Source: an uncultured Selenomonadaceae bacterium
GTDB lineage: Bacteria; Bacillota; Negativicutes; Selenomonadales; Selenomonadaceae
Length of the DNA: 55,847 bases
Assembly (NCBI GenBank): GCA_905233135.1
Contig: CAJOCQ010000012.1
Span: 1 to 55,847, forward strand
Direction: 5' to 3'
Of the stretch, positions 16,721-25,256 are shown piece after piece (the first letter of the stretch is position 1; every line of letters starts with the position of its first letter). The notes under the pieces are model-generated. The model did no database searches. It worked only from the letters and a program-made list of their open reading frames with translations, and was not told the origin of the DNA. The translations under genes were made by a program, and so were the position numbers.

Positions 16721-17317
16721 GCCGCAAATTTGGCAGTGAAAATTATACAGCTTTTTCAAATAATTTCCAATGCTGCGGTTAAGCTTGCGAACTTTTGTCA
16801 ATTTATATTTTTCAATAATTGCGGCTTCGGAATCTGTAAGCGTCGGCAATTCAAAAAGATTTTCTAAATTTTGTTCATTCTCGACGGCGGCGGGCGGTTT
16901 AATTTAGTCTGCAAAAATTGTTTCAAGGTAAAACGTGTCTTTTAAATCAGTGGTGTAAAGTACGACGGATTCTTCAAAATTACCCTTTAAATTTTTTTCG
17001 CGCAGTACAACAATTTCATTGAAGGAACTTTCAAAAATATTTTTTAGGCAGTTTGCAAAATTTCCGTTCGGCGAATAAATAATTTGCCACATATCTTTAT
17101 GGTCGGGATATTTTTGACGGTTAAAATTTACGCTCGTTAAAATAGCGTCAAAAGTTTCGCCGTTCAAAATAATTTTAATATTGCGCTTTTCGCCGTGCCG
17201 CAAAAATCCTGCGCTTAAGTGCAACTCAAGAATATTTTGCATTTCAACGGGAATTGAAAAGCCACGCTGAAATAACGACCAATCGACGCTTTTTTTCAAA
17301 ATATAATCTTGAGTCAT
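16718..17317 (-). pseudogene. HNH-type nuclease remnant with internal stop, truncated
   Basis: The first part (17317-16904, 137 residues, MTQDYILKKSVDWSLFQRG to FYLETIFAD) is an unrecognised domain. After a TAA at 16904-16906 the same frame continues without another stop, through LTDSEAAIIEKYKLTKV and SIGNYLKKLYNFHCQICGE, which resembles the start of HNH endonuclease domains that open with a CxxC zinc knuckle. Directly after CGE the sequence joins the radical SAM gene in another frame, so the catalytic HNH part is gone. I infer one original gene with an N-terminal recognition-like domain and a C-terminal HNH domain, now carrying a stop and a 3' deletion. Alternatively the first part is a complete small protein. 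It follows the GHKL gene by 9 bp. Confidence 0.6.
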
Positions 17318-17326
17318 TTTAATTAC

Positions 17327-17987
17327 TTACGCGGCGGCGTGTTTATAAATTTCGTAACTGTAGCTGAAATAATTTTGGTATTCGACTGGCGCAACGAAGG
17401 ACAAATATTCTTTGATAAGAGATTCATTAAGCAAAATTTCATTTTCGGCGTTAATGTCAAGCATTTCAACTTTGAACCAATGTTCGCTTACGGTGTCCTT
17501 TGAAAATCTTTTGCCGAAAGTAATAACCTCGTCAAGGACTTCCTGCGCGGTGTATTTAACTTTGCCGTAAAATTTACTGCGGAGAGTTTGGGCGTCAATT
17601 CTCATAATCGAAATAACATTTTCGCCCGCCGCAGTTGTACTGAAAATTAATTCCCGGCAATAGGCAAGCCCGCAAAGTCTGCCGATACCGCGAAAACCTT
17701 TTTCAGCGTCAATTTGCTTTTCGGACTGCGCGACAGATTTTAAAGTTGTTTCAAAAATTTTTTTCTGAAATACCCGTGCCGTTATCTTCAATGACAACTT
17801 GACGCTTTGCAGGTTCAATCCAAATATCAATCCTGCCTTCGCCCACCGCCAAAATTTTTTGCGAAATTGCCGCGTCGAGTGCGTCACAAGCATTTTGAAT
17901 ATATTCTCGAAAAATTATTTGAGATTCCCTGTACATACCACTGGTAACATTTTCAAGAATATTTGCGCAAAAAATATATTCTGCCAT
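17327..17987 (-). pseudogene. HSP90-like GHKL ATPase, frameshifted
   Basis: About 219 codons in two frames. The first half has the N-box REYIQNACDALDAA and the G1 motif IEDNGTGISEKNF, then a stop at 17751. The second half carries ETTLKSVAQSEKQIDAEKGF, RGIGRLCGLAYC (G2 glycines) and continues to YEIYKHAAA. The frames meet at a run of seven A on the minus strand (17764-17758). With six A the protein would read EKIFETTLKS without break. This is the ATP-binding fold shared by HSP90 and MutL and found in several multi-gene defence operons. It lies 14 bp after HerA. It could be a true loss, a homopolymer sequencing error, or a slippage switch. Confidence 0.75.
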
Positions 17988-18001
17988 AATTTTTGCCCTT
18001 T

Positions 18002-19647
18002 CTAATCTTTGAACTGTTGATAAATCGGCTTGGGGAAATAAATTTTTAACAGCGAACGGAAAATTGGATTTTGAATGACGTATTCGCCCTGCTCCAGCCG
18101 CGTCAAAATATTTTTGTACGTCGAAAGAAACGCCGAAAAATCCCGCGTGGTAGTTTCAATAACATTTGTCCTGCCGAATGCAAAAGTTGCACAGTTGCCC
18201 GAAATGCGCGGGTGTATGTTCGATAAAAACTGCTCCGCACCAAAAAGTATTATCCCCAACGAACGCCCGCGCTCCGCCACGTCCAAAATTTGTCGCAGGA
18301 TAGGAGAATTTTTTGAGGCGTCCTTTGAACCGTATTTATTTAATTCGTCAACAAAAATTACAATCTTTGACGGCACATTTAAAATTTCGTCCGCCGCGTC
18401 ATATTCGCCCAATTTCAATTTATAAACAGTTTTCAAAACATCGCCGAAAACAAACGCCTGCTTATTCGTACTAAGTTTCGCAATGTCAATCACGCTGACA
18501 CTTCCGGCAGAAATTTTTTTGAGTTCATCCTCAAGGCGGCATTCATTTTTGGCGGCAACTGCCCTGTTTGCAAACATTGAGTCATTTTTTATTTCTTTGT
18601 TTACCACGCGGTTAAATTTGCGCCAACTTACGGTTTGAATACTTTTATATTTAGTTTGAGCGGCAAATTCTGCAAGCTGTGCCAAAAATTCATTCCACGT
18701 TTCAAGGCAAGAAAAATCTTCATCCGAAGGGTCTGCAATTTTACTCATAATTGAATCAATGGTTTGTGAGGAGTCGTCAATATCCGCAAAAAGCATTTCC
18801 AATGATTCGCGGTCATCTTCGTAAATGTATTTGAACTTTTTCAAAAGATTTTCGCGCAGATATTCTTCAACCGCACTTTCAGAAAGGTAAGTTGTAACGC
18901 CTTTGTTTTCGTTGAAAGGCGCGTAGTAGCGAACATTTTTAAAGGGCGCACCGCTTAAGCCGAGTGCTTTATAATCTTCGACAATCTGCGAAAAATTTTC
19001 GTCAAGGTTAGGCTTGTGAATCGCCATTAAATCTTTGCTCTTGACGTTGAAAATTATAAACGCGGCACTTTCTGCGCCGCCGTCGAGAATCGATTTAATT
19101 AAAAACATTGCGTAACTTGTTTTGGCGGCAAGCTCCGAAATTCCCGAAATATTCAAGTGTGCGCCTTCAGGTCCCAACAAAAATTGAGAGTTCATATTTA
19201 CCGGCAAAAAATTTCTTTAGGCGTGCCTGCGTACATTTTCAGAAAACCGCACGGTAAAGGATTTTGAATTTTATCAAGTCCCAACGCCTTTTTTATTTCT
19301 TCCGCCGCCGCCAAATAAACGGGCGCATCACTTGTAACGGGCGTATAAATATTTTTGTCGTTGTAGCAAATTGCAACCTCAACGTAATTCATAGCAATTC
19401 GCAAAGTCGGCGCGTCAATTTCAGTATCGCCGAAATCATTTGAAATATAATTCGTCAAAAAACTTTTGGCGTCCGTAATGTGAAAAATATTTTCCACCGT
19501 GCCGAATGAAAAGCTGCCTTCCAAATGTTTAATCTTCACAACGTCGAAGGCGTTCAGCCGAAAATCCGAATTTGTCCAAAAATAAAATTTGTCCATAGTT
19601 GCAGGGAATTTTTCGGTTGCCGCAACGCGCCCTATTATTTCGCTCAT
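18002..19647 (-). pseudogene. HerA-type ATPase with HAS barrel, split by frameshift
   Basis: The first part (19647-19198, 149 residues) is a HAS-barrel domain: IIGRVAATEKFPATMDKFYFW, LNAFDVVKI, ITDAKSFLTNYISNDFGDTE, CGFLKMY. The second part (19207-18002) is the hexameric ATPase: Walker A-like NISGISELAAKTSYAMFLIK, Walker B KIVIFVDELNKYG, sensor region LGIILFGAEQFL and ISGNCATFAFGRTN. The frames meet at a run of six T on the minus strand (19211-19206); with seven T it would read PKEIFLPVNMNSQFLLGPEG as one protein. HerA drives DNA into or through NurA, which is encoded just upstream. The ATG at 19195, two bases after the stop of the first part, might allow restart, so a split but working pair cannot be ruled out. 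Confidence 0.82.
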
Positions 19648-19656
19648 AAATCCACC

Positions 19657-20794
19657 TCAAAATAAATTCAAAAAAGTTTCAGCCGCAATGCATTTCGATT
19701 TTATAAAAGTTTCTGTCAAAAAAATCGGGTAGATATGATTTGCCCAACGATTATCCGCGCCGTAACAAACGGGTTTTCTTTCGTTGATAATCTGCGCGCT
19801 TAAAAAATTTACAAATTCGCTGTCAATTACGCCGCTTGAAATTTCGTCCTGCGCGACGAGCATTTTTTCAATTTTCAAAACGCCGTCAAAAGGCGAATCG
19901 GTAAATTTTCTGTCACGTATTCTCAAATACCAAATTGCAATTTTAATATCATCATAAAAATTTGCGCAAATAACGGGCGTGCGGTTGTAAAGCGGCAATT
20001 CTGCAATGAAGCCGGGATTTGCGCGGTTGTTCGTCGTGAAAAGCGCGGGATTAAATTTTTTCGACACGCCTATAACGTAATTAAAATTATTTTTGAAAGT
20101 TAAAAACCTGCGCGAGTTTTTGGGAATATTGGGCGGTATTCGATATTCCAACGAGCCGTCCTTGACAAGATAATTTTTCTGATTGAGTTTGCTTTTTGCG
20201 ACGAGCGCGGCAACCATATTTTGTTCAGCTTGATACATATAATTTTGAATTTCGATAATAGCGCGGTTTTCAAAACTTTGTTCAACATTTTGGCTTGTGC
20301 TGTACTCAAGAATTTTTGAAATTTCGATTTTGGAAAGGGCGTTAATCTTTTGAGTAAGCGCGGGCAAAAATCCTGCGCTGCCGTTGGCGTTTGCAATATC
20401 AGGCAAAGTTAAAAGATTTTCGCCGAAAAAATTTTCAGCGTGCAACTTTTTATTTTGGCGGCGACAGCAACCGACGGCAACTGACGGGATAAACCATTTT
20501 GCGTGCGCCGTGCCTGTATGCAATTTCGTCAATCTTGTAAACGTGCCGCGAACCGTCCAAAAAATATGTCAGCACTTGCGAATTATTTTGCAAAAAATTT
20601 TTCAGCAAAATATAGCCGTTGAATTTTTTAGTTTCGCCGTAACGGGGATTTTCAAAGCGCGTTTCCAGATTGTCGATTCTTGAGGCGGTATCTGTTTCAA
20701 CGTCAAGTTCCATTTTGTGAGCGCGGTAACTTTCACCCGCCGTTTCTGCCGCAATAAGTTTCAAAATTTCCTTCGCCAATTCGTACACCGCCAA
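19657..20794 (-). pseudogene. NurA-domain nuclease, frameshifted
   Basis: About 379 codons in two frames. The N-terminal part (20794 to about 20480) contains the first NurA acidic site in VLTYFLDGSRHVYKIDEIAY. The rest, read in another frame from about 20480, has the second site in NYLVKDGSLEYR, the strand NYVIGVSKKF and the usual ending YPIFLTETFIKSKCIAAE. The frames meet near 20476-20486 within GTCAGTTGCCGTCGGTTGC; one extra base (or two lost) explains it. NurA is a 5' end-processing DNA nuclease working with HerA; in bacteria such pairs commonly belong to anti-phage systems. It starts with TTG behind a weak ribosome site, 45 bp after uvrC. Confidence 0.78.
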
Positions 20795-20839
20795 AAAATT
20801 TCTGTTTTACATTTGCGATGCAATTCGGTATAAAAAATT

Positions 20840-22618
20840 CTAATCCTTTAAAGCGGCGAAAAATCTTTGTAAAGCTTCAGCGGCTTTACGATTCATACTT
20901 GGAACCGTCAAAAGTTCGTCAAGCGTTGCAGATTTAATTTTTTGTATCGAGCCGAATTTTTTAAATAAATCTGCGCGACGCTTTTCGCCAATGCCTGAAA
21001 TATTATCAAGTTCGGAATGTAAATTTCTTTTGCGCCTTAATTTTCTATGGTAAGTAATTGCAAAACGGTGCGCCTCATCTCTGATTCTCTGCATTAGAAA
21101 AAGTGCTTGACTGCCGCGCGGCAATTCAACAGGTTCAGATTTTCCCTCGACAAAAATTAATTCAAACTGTTTTGCAAGTCCTACAACGGGAACGTTTAAA
21201 CCCAAGCCGCGTATAATTTCCAGCGCGGAATTTAATTGCCCAATCCCGCCGTCGATAACGATTAAATCAGGCAAATTTTCGCCCTTAGTGTAACGCCTTT
21301 CAGTAACTTCGCGCATTGATAAAAAATCGTCAGGCTTGCCTTCAGTCGAACGAATTTTGAAGCGACGATAACTTTTTTTGTCCGCCGCGCCGTTTTCAAA
21401 AACTACCATTGAGGCGACAGTTTCTGCGCCTTGAAAATGTGAAATGTCAAAACATTCCATTCTGCGCGGCAATTTCGGCAGGTTTAAATATTTTTGCAAT
21501 TCGACAACCGCGCCGATTGTTTGAGCGTTTTTTAAATCTGCGCGAGCGGCTTTTTCTTCGAGAAACTTTTTGGCGTTTTCAGTAGCCATTTCGACCAATG
21601 AAAATTTAACGCCGCGTTTAGGCGCAGAAATTTTTACTTTCAACCATTCGGCTAAAATTTTTAAATCTTCGTCAGGAAGTTCAAGCGGCAATAAAATTTC
21701 TTCCGCCGCAATTTTTGTACTGCTGTAATATTGTTTCAAAAATTCGATAACAGAAATTTCGTCCGATTCGTCAACCGCGCCGCTTAATAAAAAACTTTCA
21801 CGCCCCGTAACTTTGCCGTCACGTACGAAAAAAATTTGTGCGCAAACTTCCGAATTAAGCCGCGCCAATCCTACCGCGTCCAAATTGCCCGCGTCCGTAA
21901 CTATTTTTTGTTTTTCGGAAATTTTTTTGACTGATAAAAGCACGTCGCGCAGTTTTGCCGCCAATTCAAAATTTAAACTTTCAGCCGCCGCCGTCATTTT
22001 GGCTTGTAAATCTTTTTCAACTTCGGCTGTATGTCCTTCCAAAAATTTTTCAACGGCTTTCACAAGGTACGAATAATTTTCTGCAGAAATTTTATTGACG
22101 CAGGGAGCTAAACAACGTCCTATATGAAATTCCAAACACGGGCGCGCAGGAAAATTTTTGCAAGTGCGCAGCGGAAATAATTTGCGCAAAAGTTCCAAAC
22201 TTTCCTTGACTGCAAAAGAATTTGTATAAGGTCCGAAATATTTCGAGCCGTCCTTCTCAACGCGCCGAGTTACAAAAACACGCGGAAATTTTTCGGCAAG
22301 CGTCAATTTTAAATAAGGGTAGCTTTTATCGTCCTTTAAGCAAATGTTATAGCGCGGGCGGTGCTTTTTAATCAAGTTGCATTCGAGAATTAACGCCTCA
22401 ACTTCTGACGCGGTAACAATCGTTTCAAAGTCAACAATTTTTGCAACCATTGCACGCACTTTCGGCGAATGGTTTTTATTTTTTTGAAAATATTGGCGCA
22501 CGCGGTTTTTCAAAATTATCGCTTTGCCGACGTAAATAATTTTTCCCGCCGCGTCCTTCATAATGTACACGCCCGAACTTTCAGGCAGTGTTTTTAATTT
22601 TTCTTCAAGCAAATTCAT
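20840..22618 (-). CDS. uvrC: UvrABC excision nuclease subunit C
   Basis: 592 residues. GIY-YIG nuclease domain at the start (GVYIMKDAAGKIIYVGKAI), UVR segment for UvrB contact (LNFELAAKLRDVLLSVKKI), then the RNase H-like second nuclease (MECFDISHFQGAETVASMVV, PDLIVIDGGIGQLNSALEII), and C-terminal helix-hairpin-helix repeats (NISGIGEKRRADLFKKFGS, LDELLTVPSMNRKAAEAL). Makes the two cuts around a lesion during excision repair. ATG at 22618 chosen because AGAGGA lies about 6 nt before it. Divergent from rnhA across a 63-bp gap. Confidence 0.97.
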   Translation of the reverse strand: MNLLEEKLKTLPESSGVYIMKDAAGKIIYVGKAIILKNRVRQYFQKNKNHSPKVRAMVAKIVDFETIVTASEVEALILECNLIKKHRPRYNICLKDDKSYPYLKLTLAEKFPRVFVTRRVEKDGSKYFGPYTNSFAVKESLELLRKLFPLRTCKNFPARPCLEFHIGRCLAPCVNKISAENYSYLVKAVEKFLEGHTAEVEKDLQAKMTAAAESLNFELAAKLRDVLLSVKKISEKQKIVTDAGNLDAVGLARLNSEVCAQIFFVRDGKVTGRESFLLSGAVDESDEISVIEFLKQYYSSTKIAAEEILLPLELPDEDLKILAEWLKVKISAPKRGVKFSLVEMATENAKKFLEEKAARADLKNAQTIGAVVELQKYLNLPKLPRRMECFDISHFQGAETVASMVVFENGAADKKSYRRFKIRSTEGKPDDFLSMREVTERRYTKGENLPDLIVIDGGIGQLNSALEIIRGLGLNVPVVGLAKQFELIFVEGKSEPVELPRGSQALFLMQRIRDEAHRFAITYHRKLRRKRNLHSELDNISGIGEKRRADLFKKFGSIQKIKSATLDELLTVPSMNRKAAEALQRFFAALKD

Positions 22619-22681
22619 AATAATTCCTCTTGCGTAATTTATAAATTTTAGTTTATTATAACGCGTCAAGGAGGTTTTAAC

Positions 22682-23167
22682 TTGAAAGAATTTCAGATTT
22701 ACACCGACGGCTCTTGCTTGGGGAATCCCGGCGCGGGCGGCTACGCGGCGATTATCATTGACGAAAACGGCAACATTGAAGAAATTGTCGGCGGCGAGCC
22801 GAATACTACCAACAATCGAATGGAACTTATGGCAGCTATCGTTGCACTGAAAAAAATTTCGCCCGATGATTTTGTTGAACTTTTTACTGACAGCAGCTAT
22901 TTAAAAAACGCTTTTACGCAAGGTTGGCTTGTTAATTGGAAGCGTAACGGCTGGAAAACTGCCAATAAAAAATCTGTACTGAATATTGATTTATGGAAAA
23001 AACTTGACGCGCTGATTTTGAATCGTAATATAAAATTTAATTGGGTCAAAGGGCACGCGGGCAATAAATTTAATGAGCGTTGCGATAAATTGGCGCGCAC
23101 AGAGGCTGAACGCCAAAAAAATAAACCGGCTCCAATAATTAAGCCGGTACAACTTACGCTGTTTTAA
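22682..23167 (+). CDS. rnhA: Ribonuclease HI
   Basis: 161 residues. The acidic catalytic set is visible: IYTDGSCLGNPGAGGYAAI, NNRMELMAAIVAL, ELFTDSSYLKNA and the late NERCDKLARTEAE. The handle region GWLVNWKRNGWKTANKKSVLN is that of type 1 RNase H. It removes RNA from RNA-DNA hybrids. The C-terminal tail IIKPVQLTLF resembles a clamp-binding QxxLxxF motif: QLTLF at the very end may bind the beta sliding clamp. TTG start behind GGAGG. Confidence 0.94.
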   Translation: MKEFQIYTDGSCLGNPGAGGYAAIIIDENGNIEEIVGGEPNTTNNRMELMAAIVALKKISPDDFVELFTDSSYLKNAFTQGWLVNWKRNGWKTANKKSVLNIDLWKKLDALILNRNIKFNWVKGHAGNKFNERCDKLARTEAERQKNKPAPIIKPVQLTLF

Positions 23168-23198
23168 AATTTTTTATTTTAATTTTTAACAAGTCGGC

Positions 23199-23395
23199 AT
23201 TTCTTTCTTTTTGAAAAAAGAAAGAAACGCCTGGCAAAGAAAGAAAAACTCGCCGCCCGCTAGCGCACCATTGGTTGCAGAAATTGCAAACGCCCAAGCG
23301 GTTCAACAAAGTAAGACGTGAGCAAATGTGTTAGAAGAGTGCATAAGCGGGCGGCTTTTTAAGTACGATTAGCGGCGCGTCCTGCACGCCTCTTT
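23199..23395. repeat. Modular intergenic repeat, copy 6
   Basis: Hairpin TTTCTTTCTTTTT...AAAAAAGAAAGAAA (23199-23227) followed by a segment bounded by perfect inverted repeats GCCGCCCGCT (23252-23261) and AGCGGGCGGC (23346-23355), 84 bp apart, then TTTTT. Behind it, GGCGCGTCCTGCACGCC (from 23373) is a small GC hairpin with the loop GTCCT seen at other sites. It occupies most of the gap between rnhA and the convergent AEC-family gene and could end transcription from either side. Confidence 0.75.
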
Positions 23396-23404
23396 TTTTA
23401 CCAT

Positions 23405-24346
23405 TTAAAAAATTCCGAGCGTTTTAAAAAACAGTATCCAGCAAAAAATTGTAACGCACGATAACGCCGAAGTAAATACTACGCAATTTCCCGCCAATTC
23501 CGCGTCGCCGTCCATTTGTTGAGCCATTGCAAACGATACTACCGCGCAGGGCGTCCCGAAAATTGCAATTAACGTTACAAAGTCAATTCCCCTGAATCCC
23601 AAAATTATTGCAACCGTCAACACCGCCGCCGGTACCAAAATTAATCTTGCACATACACATTTCACAAGTTGGGACAAATGATTTTGCGCACTGCCAAGCT
23701 TGAATGACGCACCCAAAATTATCAGTGCAACGGGCGTTGTTGCCGCCGAAATTTGCCCAATCGGTTTTAATATCGGCGCGGGAATTTCTACATTTAAAGT
23801 TAAAAGCAACGCGCCGCTTACTGCGCCCAAAATCATCGGATTTTTTATAATGCCGCTCAAAATGTGCAACGGGTCAATTTTCCCGCCGCGAAAAGTTTCC
23901 AGCGCGAATACCGCAAAAATATTATACATTGGAATTATAACTGCAATCATCATTGTTGTAACCGCAATGTTTTCGTCGCCGAAAATGTTTGCAACGATTG
24001 GCACGCCCATTATTACAAAGTTGCTCCGAAAAATTGCCTGCACCATTACACCGCGCTTTTTGTTGTCCTTTTCGATTTTCGGGATAAATATCATTAGAAA
24101 AATAAAAAGTACAAAAACTGCGCCCGCGCCGAATAACATTAATTTCGGGCGAAATGTTTCCGCTAAATCTGTTGTGTAAATACTGTGGAACAACATAAAA
24201 AAGAAAAACACGCGGAAAACCATTCTGTTAATATGCTTGAGTTCTTCGTCGGTTAAAAGGTTGCTGAACTTGACCAACGCGCCGACAAGCATTAAAAAGA
24301 ACATTGGTATAACCGCGCTTAGTGCTACGATAAAATTGCTGAACAT
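23405..24346 (-). CDS. AEC-family (auxin efflux carrier-like) transporter
   Basis: 313 residues, ten predicted membrane helices. The first half includes FSNLLTDEELKHINRMVFRV and FRSNFVIMGVPIVANIFGDE, and the second half PVALIILGASFKLGSAQNHL and GTPCAVVSFAMAQQMDGDAE, all typical of the AEC/MleP group. In bacteria these carry organic acids such as malate; the nearby malate dehydrogenase makes that attractive but unproven. It starts 6 bp after the small membrane protein upstream and the two are probably one unit. Confidence 0.85.
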   Translation of the reverse strand: MFSNFIVALSAVIPMFFLMLVGALVKFSNLLTDEELKHINRMVFRVFFFFMLFHSIYTTDLAETFRPKLMLFGAGAVFVLFIFLMIFIPKIEKDNKKRGVMVQAIFRSNFVIMGVPIVANIFGDENIAVTTMMIAVIIPMYNIFAVFALETFRGGKIDPLHILSGIIKNPMILGAVSGALLLTLNVEIPAPILKPIGQISAATTPVALIILGASFKLGSAQNHLSQLVKCVCARLILVPAAVLTVAIILGFRGIDFVTLIAIFGTPCAVVSFAMAQQMDGDAELAGNCVVFTSALSCVTIFCWILFFKTLGIF

Positions 24347-24352
24347 TTTTTC

Positions 24353-24592
24353 TCACTCTTCGACATTGAAATATACTTTGACTTTGTGAATATAATCCGC
24401 TCTGACTTCTTGCGATTCGTTGATAAAAACACCGAACCACGTGATTAAAAGCATTGCGCCGCTTGAAATTACGATTTTCCAAGCTCTTTTGCAATCTTTG
24501 CCTTTTAATTTTCTGTAGGTCAGCCAGCCCGCACTTATCGGGAATACAAAAAAATATATTTCAAACAAGAATCTGAAAATTTTCAGCATCAT
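24353..24592 (-). CDS. Small membrane protein of unknown function
   Basis: 79 residues with two predicted membrane helices (LFEIYFFVFPISAGWLTY and IVISSGAMLLITWFGVFI), a basic loop between (RKLKGKDCKRAWK) and an acidic C-terminal tail. Not recognised. ATG at 24592 preferred over the TTG at 24598 because GGTGA lies at better distance. It ends 6 bp before the AEC transporter ATG, and its stop codon region supplies that gene's ribosome site, so it may be an accessory of that transporter. Confidence 0.6.
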   Translation of the reverse strand: MMLKIFRFLFEIYFFVFPISAGWLTYRKLKGKDCKRAWKIVISSGAMLLITWFGVFINESQEVRADYIHKVKVYFNVEE

Positions 24593-24618
24593 AATCAATC
24601 ACCAAATTAAAAATTAAT

Positions 24619-24692
24619 TGGATAGTTTGATAGTGGAATAGTTTGATAGTTAATTTGCTATAACACTATCCCACTAAAACACTATCGTACTA
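24619..24692. repeat. Word-repeat hairpin (GATAGTTTGATAGTGG type)
   Basis: Left arm GGATAGTTTGATAGTGGAATAGTTTGATAG, right arm CACTATCCCACTAAAACACTATCGTACTATTAT. The arms pair in several registers because each is a repeat of GATAGT(TT/GG). It sits immediately after the chromate transporter stop codon and probably ends that transcript. Confidence 0.65.
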
Positions 24693-25256
24693 TTATATAA
24701 AATGTCCCAAAATTAAACCAGCCGCGCCCGCCGCAATTAAAACTTTGATAACGCCGATTTTCATTCGCACGGCAATTAACGCGCCGATTAAAATTATTGC
24801 GCCCTTCAAGTCGAAGGTTGAGGAAAAATCTTGAGGAATTTCTTCAACGTTCCAAACTGCCAACAGTACGAAACTTATACAAGCCGCCGCTATTAACGCT
24901 ATTACAGAAGGTCTCAAGCCGTTCAAAATTCCGTGAATTGCGCCCAATTCCCCGTACTTAAAAATTATTTTCGCCAACGCTATGCACAAAAACAAACTCG
25001 GCGTTACAAATCCCAACGTCGCGCAGATTGCCCCGCCTATTCCCGCAGTTTTCATTCCTGCGAAAGTCGCCGCGTTTATGCCTATTGGTCCCGGTGTCAT
25101 TTGCGAAATTGTAAACACGTCAATAAATTCCGGCAATGTCAGCCAATGGTACGAATCAACAACTACCGCTTGAATCAGCGGCATTGAAGCATAACCGCCG
25201 CCGACACATACCAAGCTGATTTTTGCAAATTCAAAAAAAAGCTGTAAGTAAATCAT
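24693..25256 (-). CDS. Chromate transporter family protein, half-size
   Basis: 187 residues, about five or six membrane helices. The family signature is clear: FAKISLVCVGGGYASMPLIQ near the start and ISQMTPGPIGINAATFAGMK. In Firmicutes half-size CHR proteins usually come as adjacent pairs; no partner gene is next to this one, so it may work as a homodimer or pair with a product encoded elsewhere. The actual substrate (chromate, sulfate or another anion) is unknown. Its start overlaps the stop of the upstream membrane protein (ATGA), so the two are translationally coupled. Confidence 0.85.
   Translation of the reverse strand: MIYLQLFFEFAKISLVCVGGGYASMPLIQAVVVDSYHWLTLPEFIDVFTISQMTPGPIGINAATFAGMKTAGIGGAICATLGFVTPSLFLCIALAKIIFKYGELGAIHGILNGLRPSVIALIAAACISFVLLAVWNVEEIPQDFSSTFDLKGAIILIGALIAVRMKIGVIKVLIAAGAAGLILGHFI

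Noticed and set aside
17751..17770. Programmed -1 ribosomal frameshift at A AAA AAT in the GHKL gene
   Set aside because: The second half is in the +1 frame relative to the first, so a -1 slip would not reach it. Slippage during transcription or replication remains possible.
24228..24494. 88-codon open frame on the minus strand across the AEC gene start
   Set aside because: It overlaps two better-supported genes in another frame and has an Arg/Gln-rich composition typical of a shadow.
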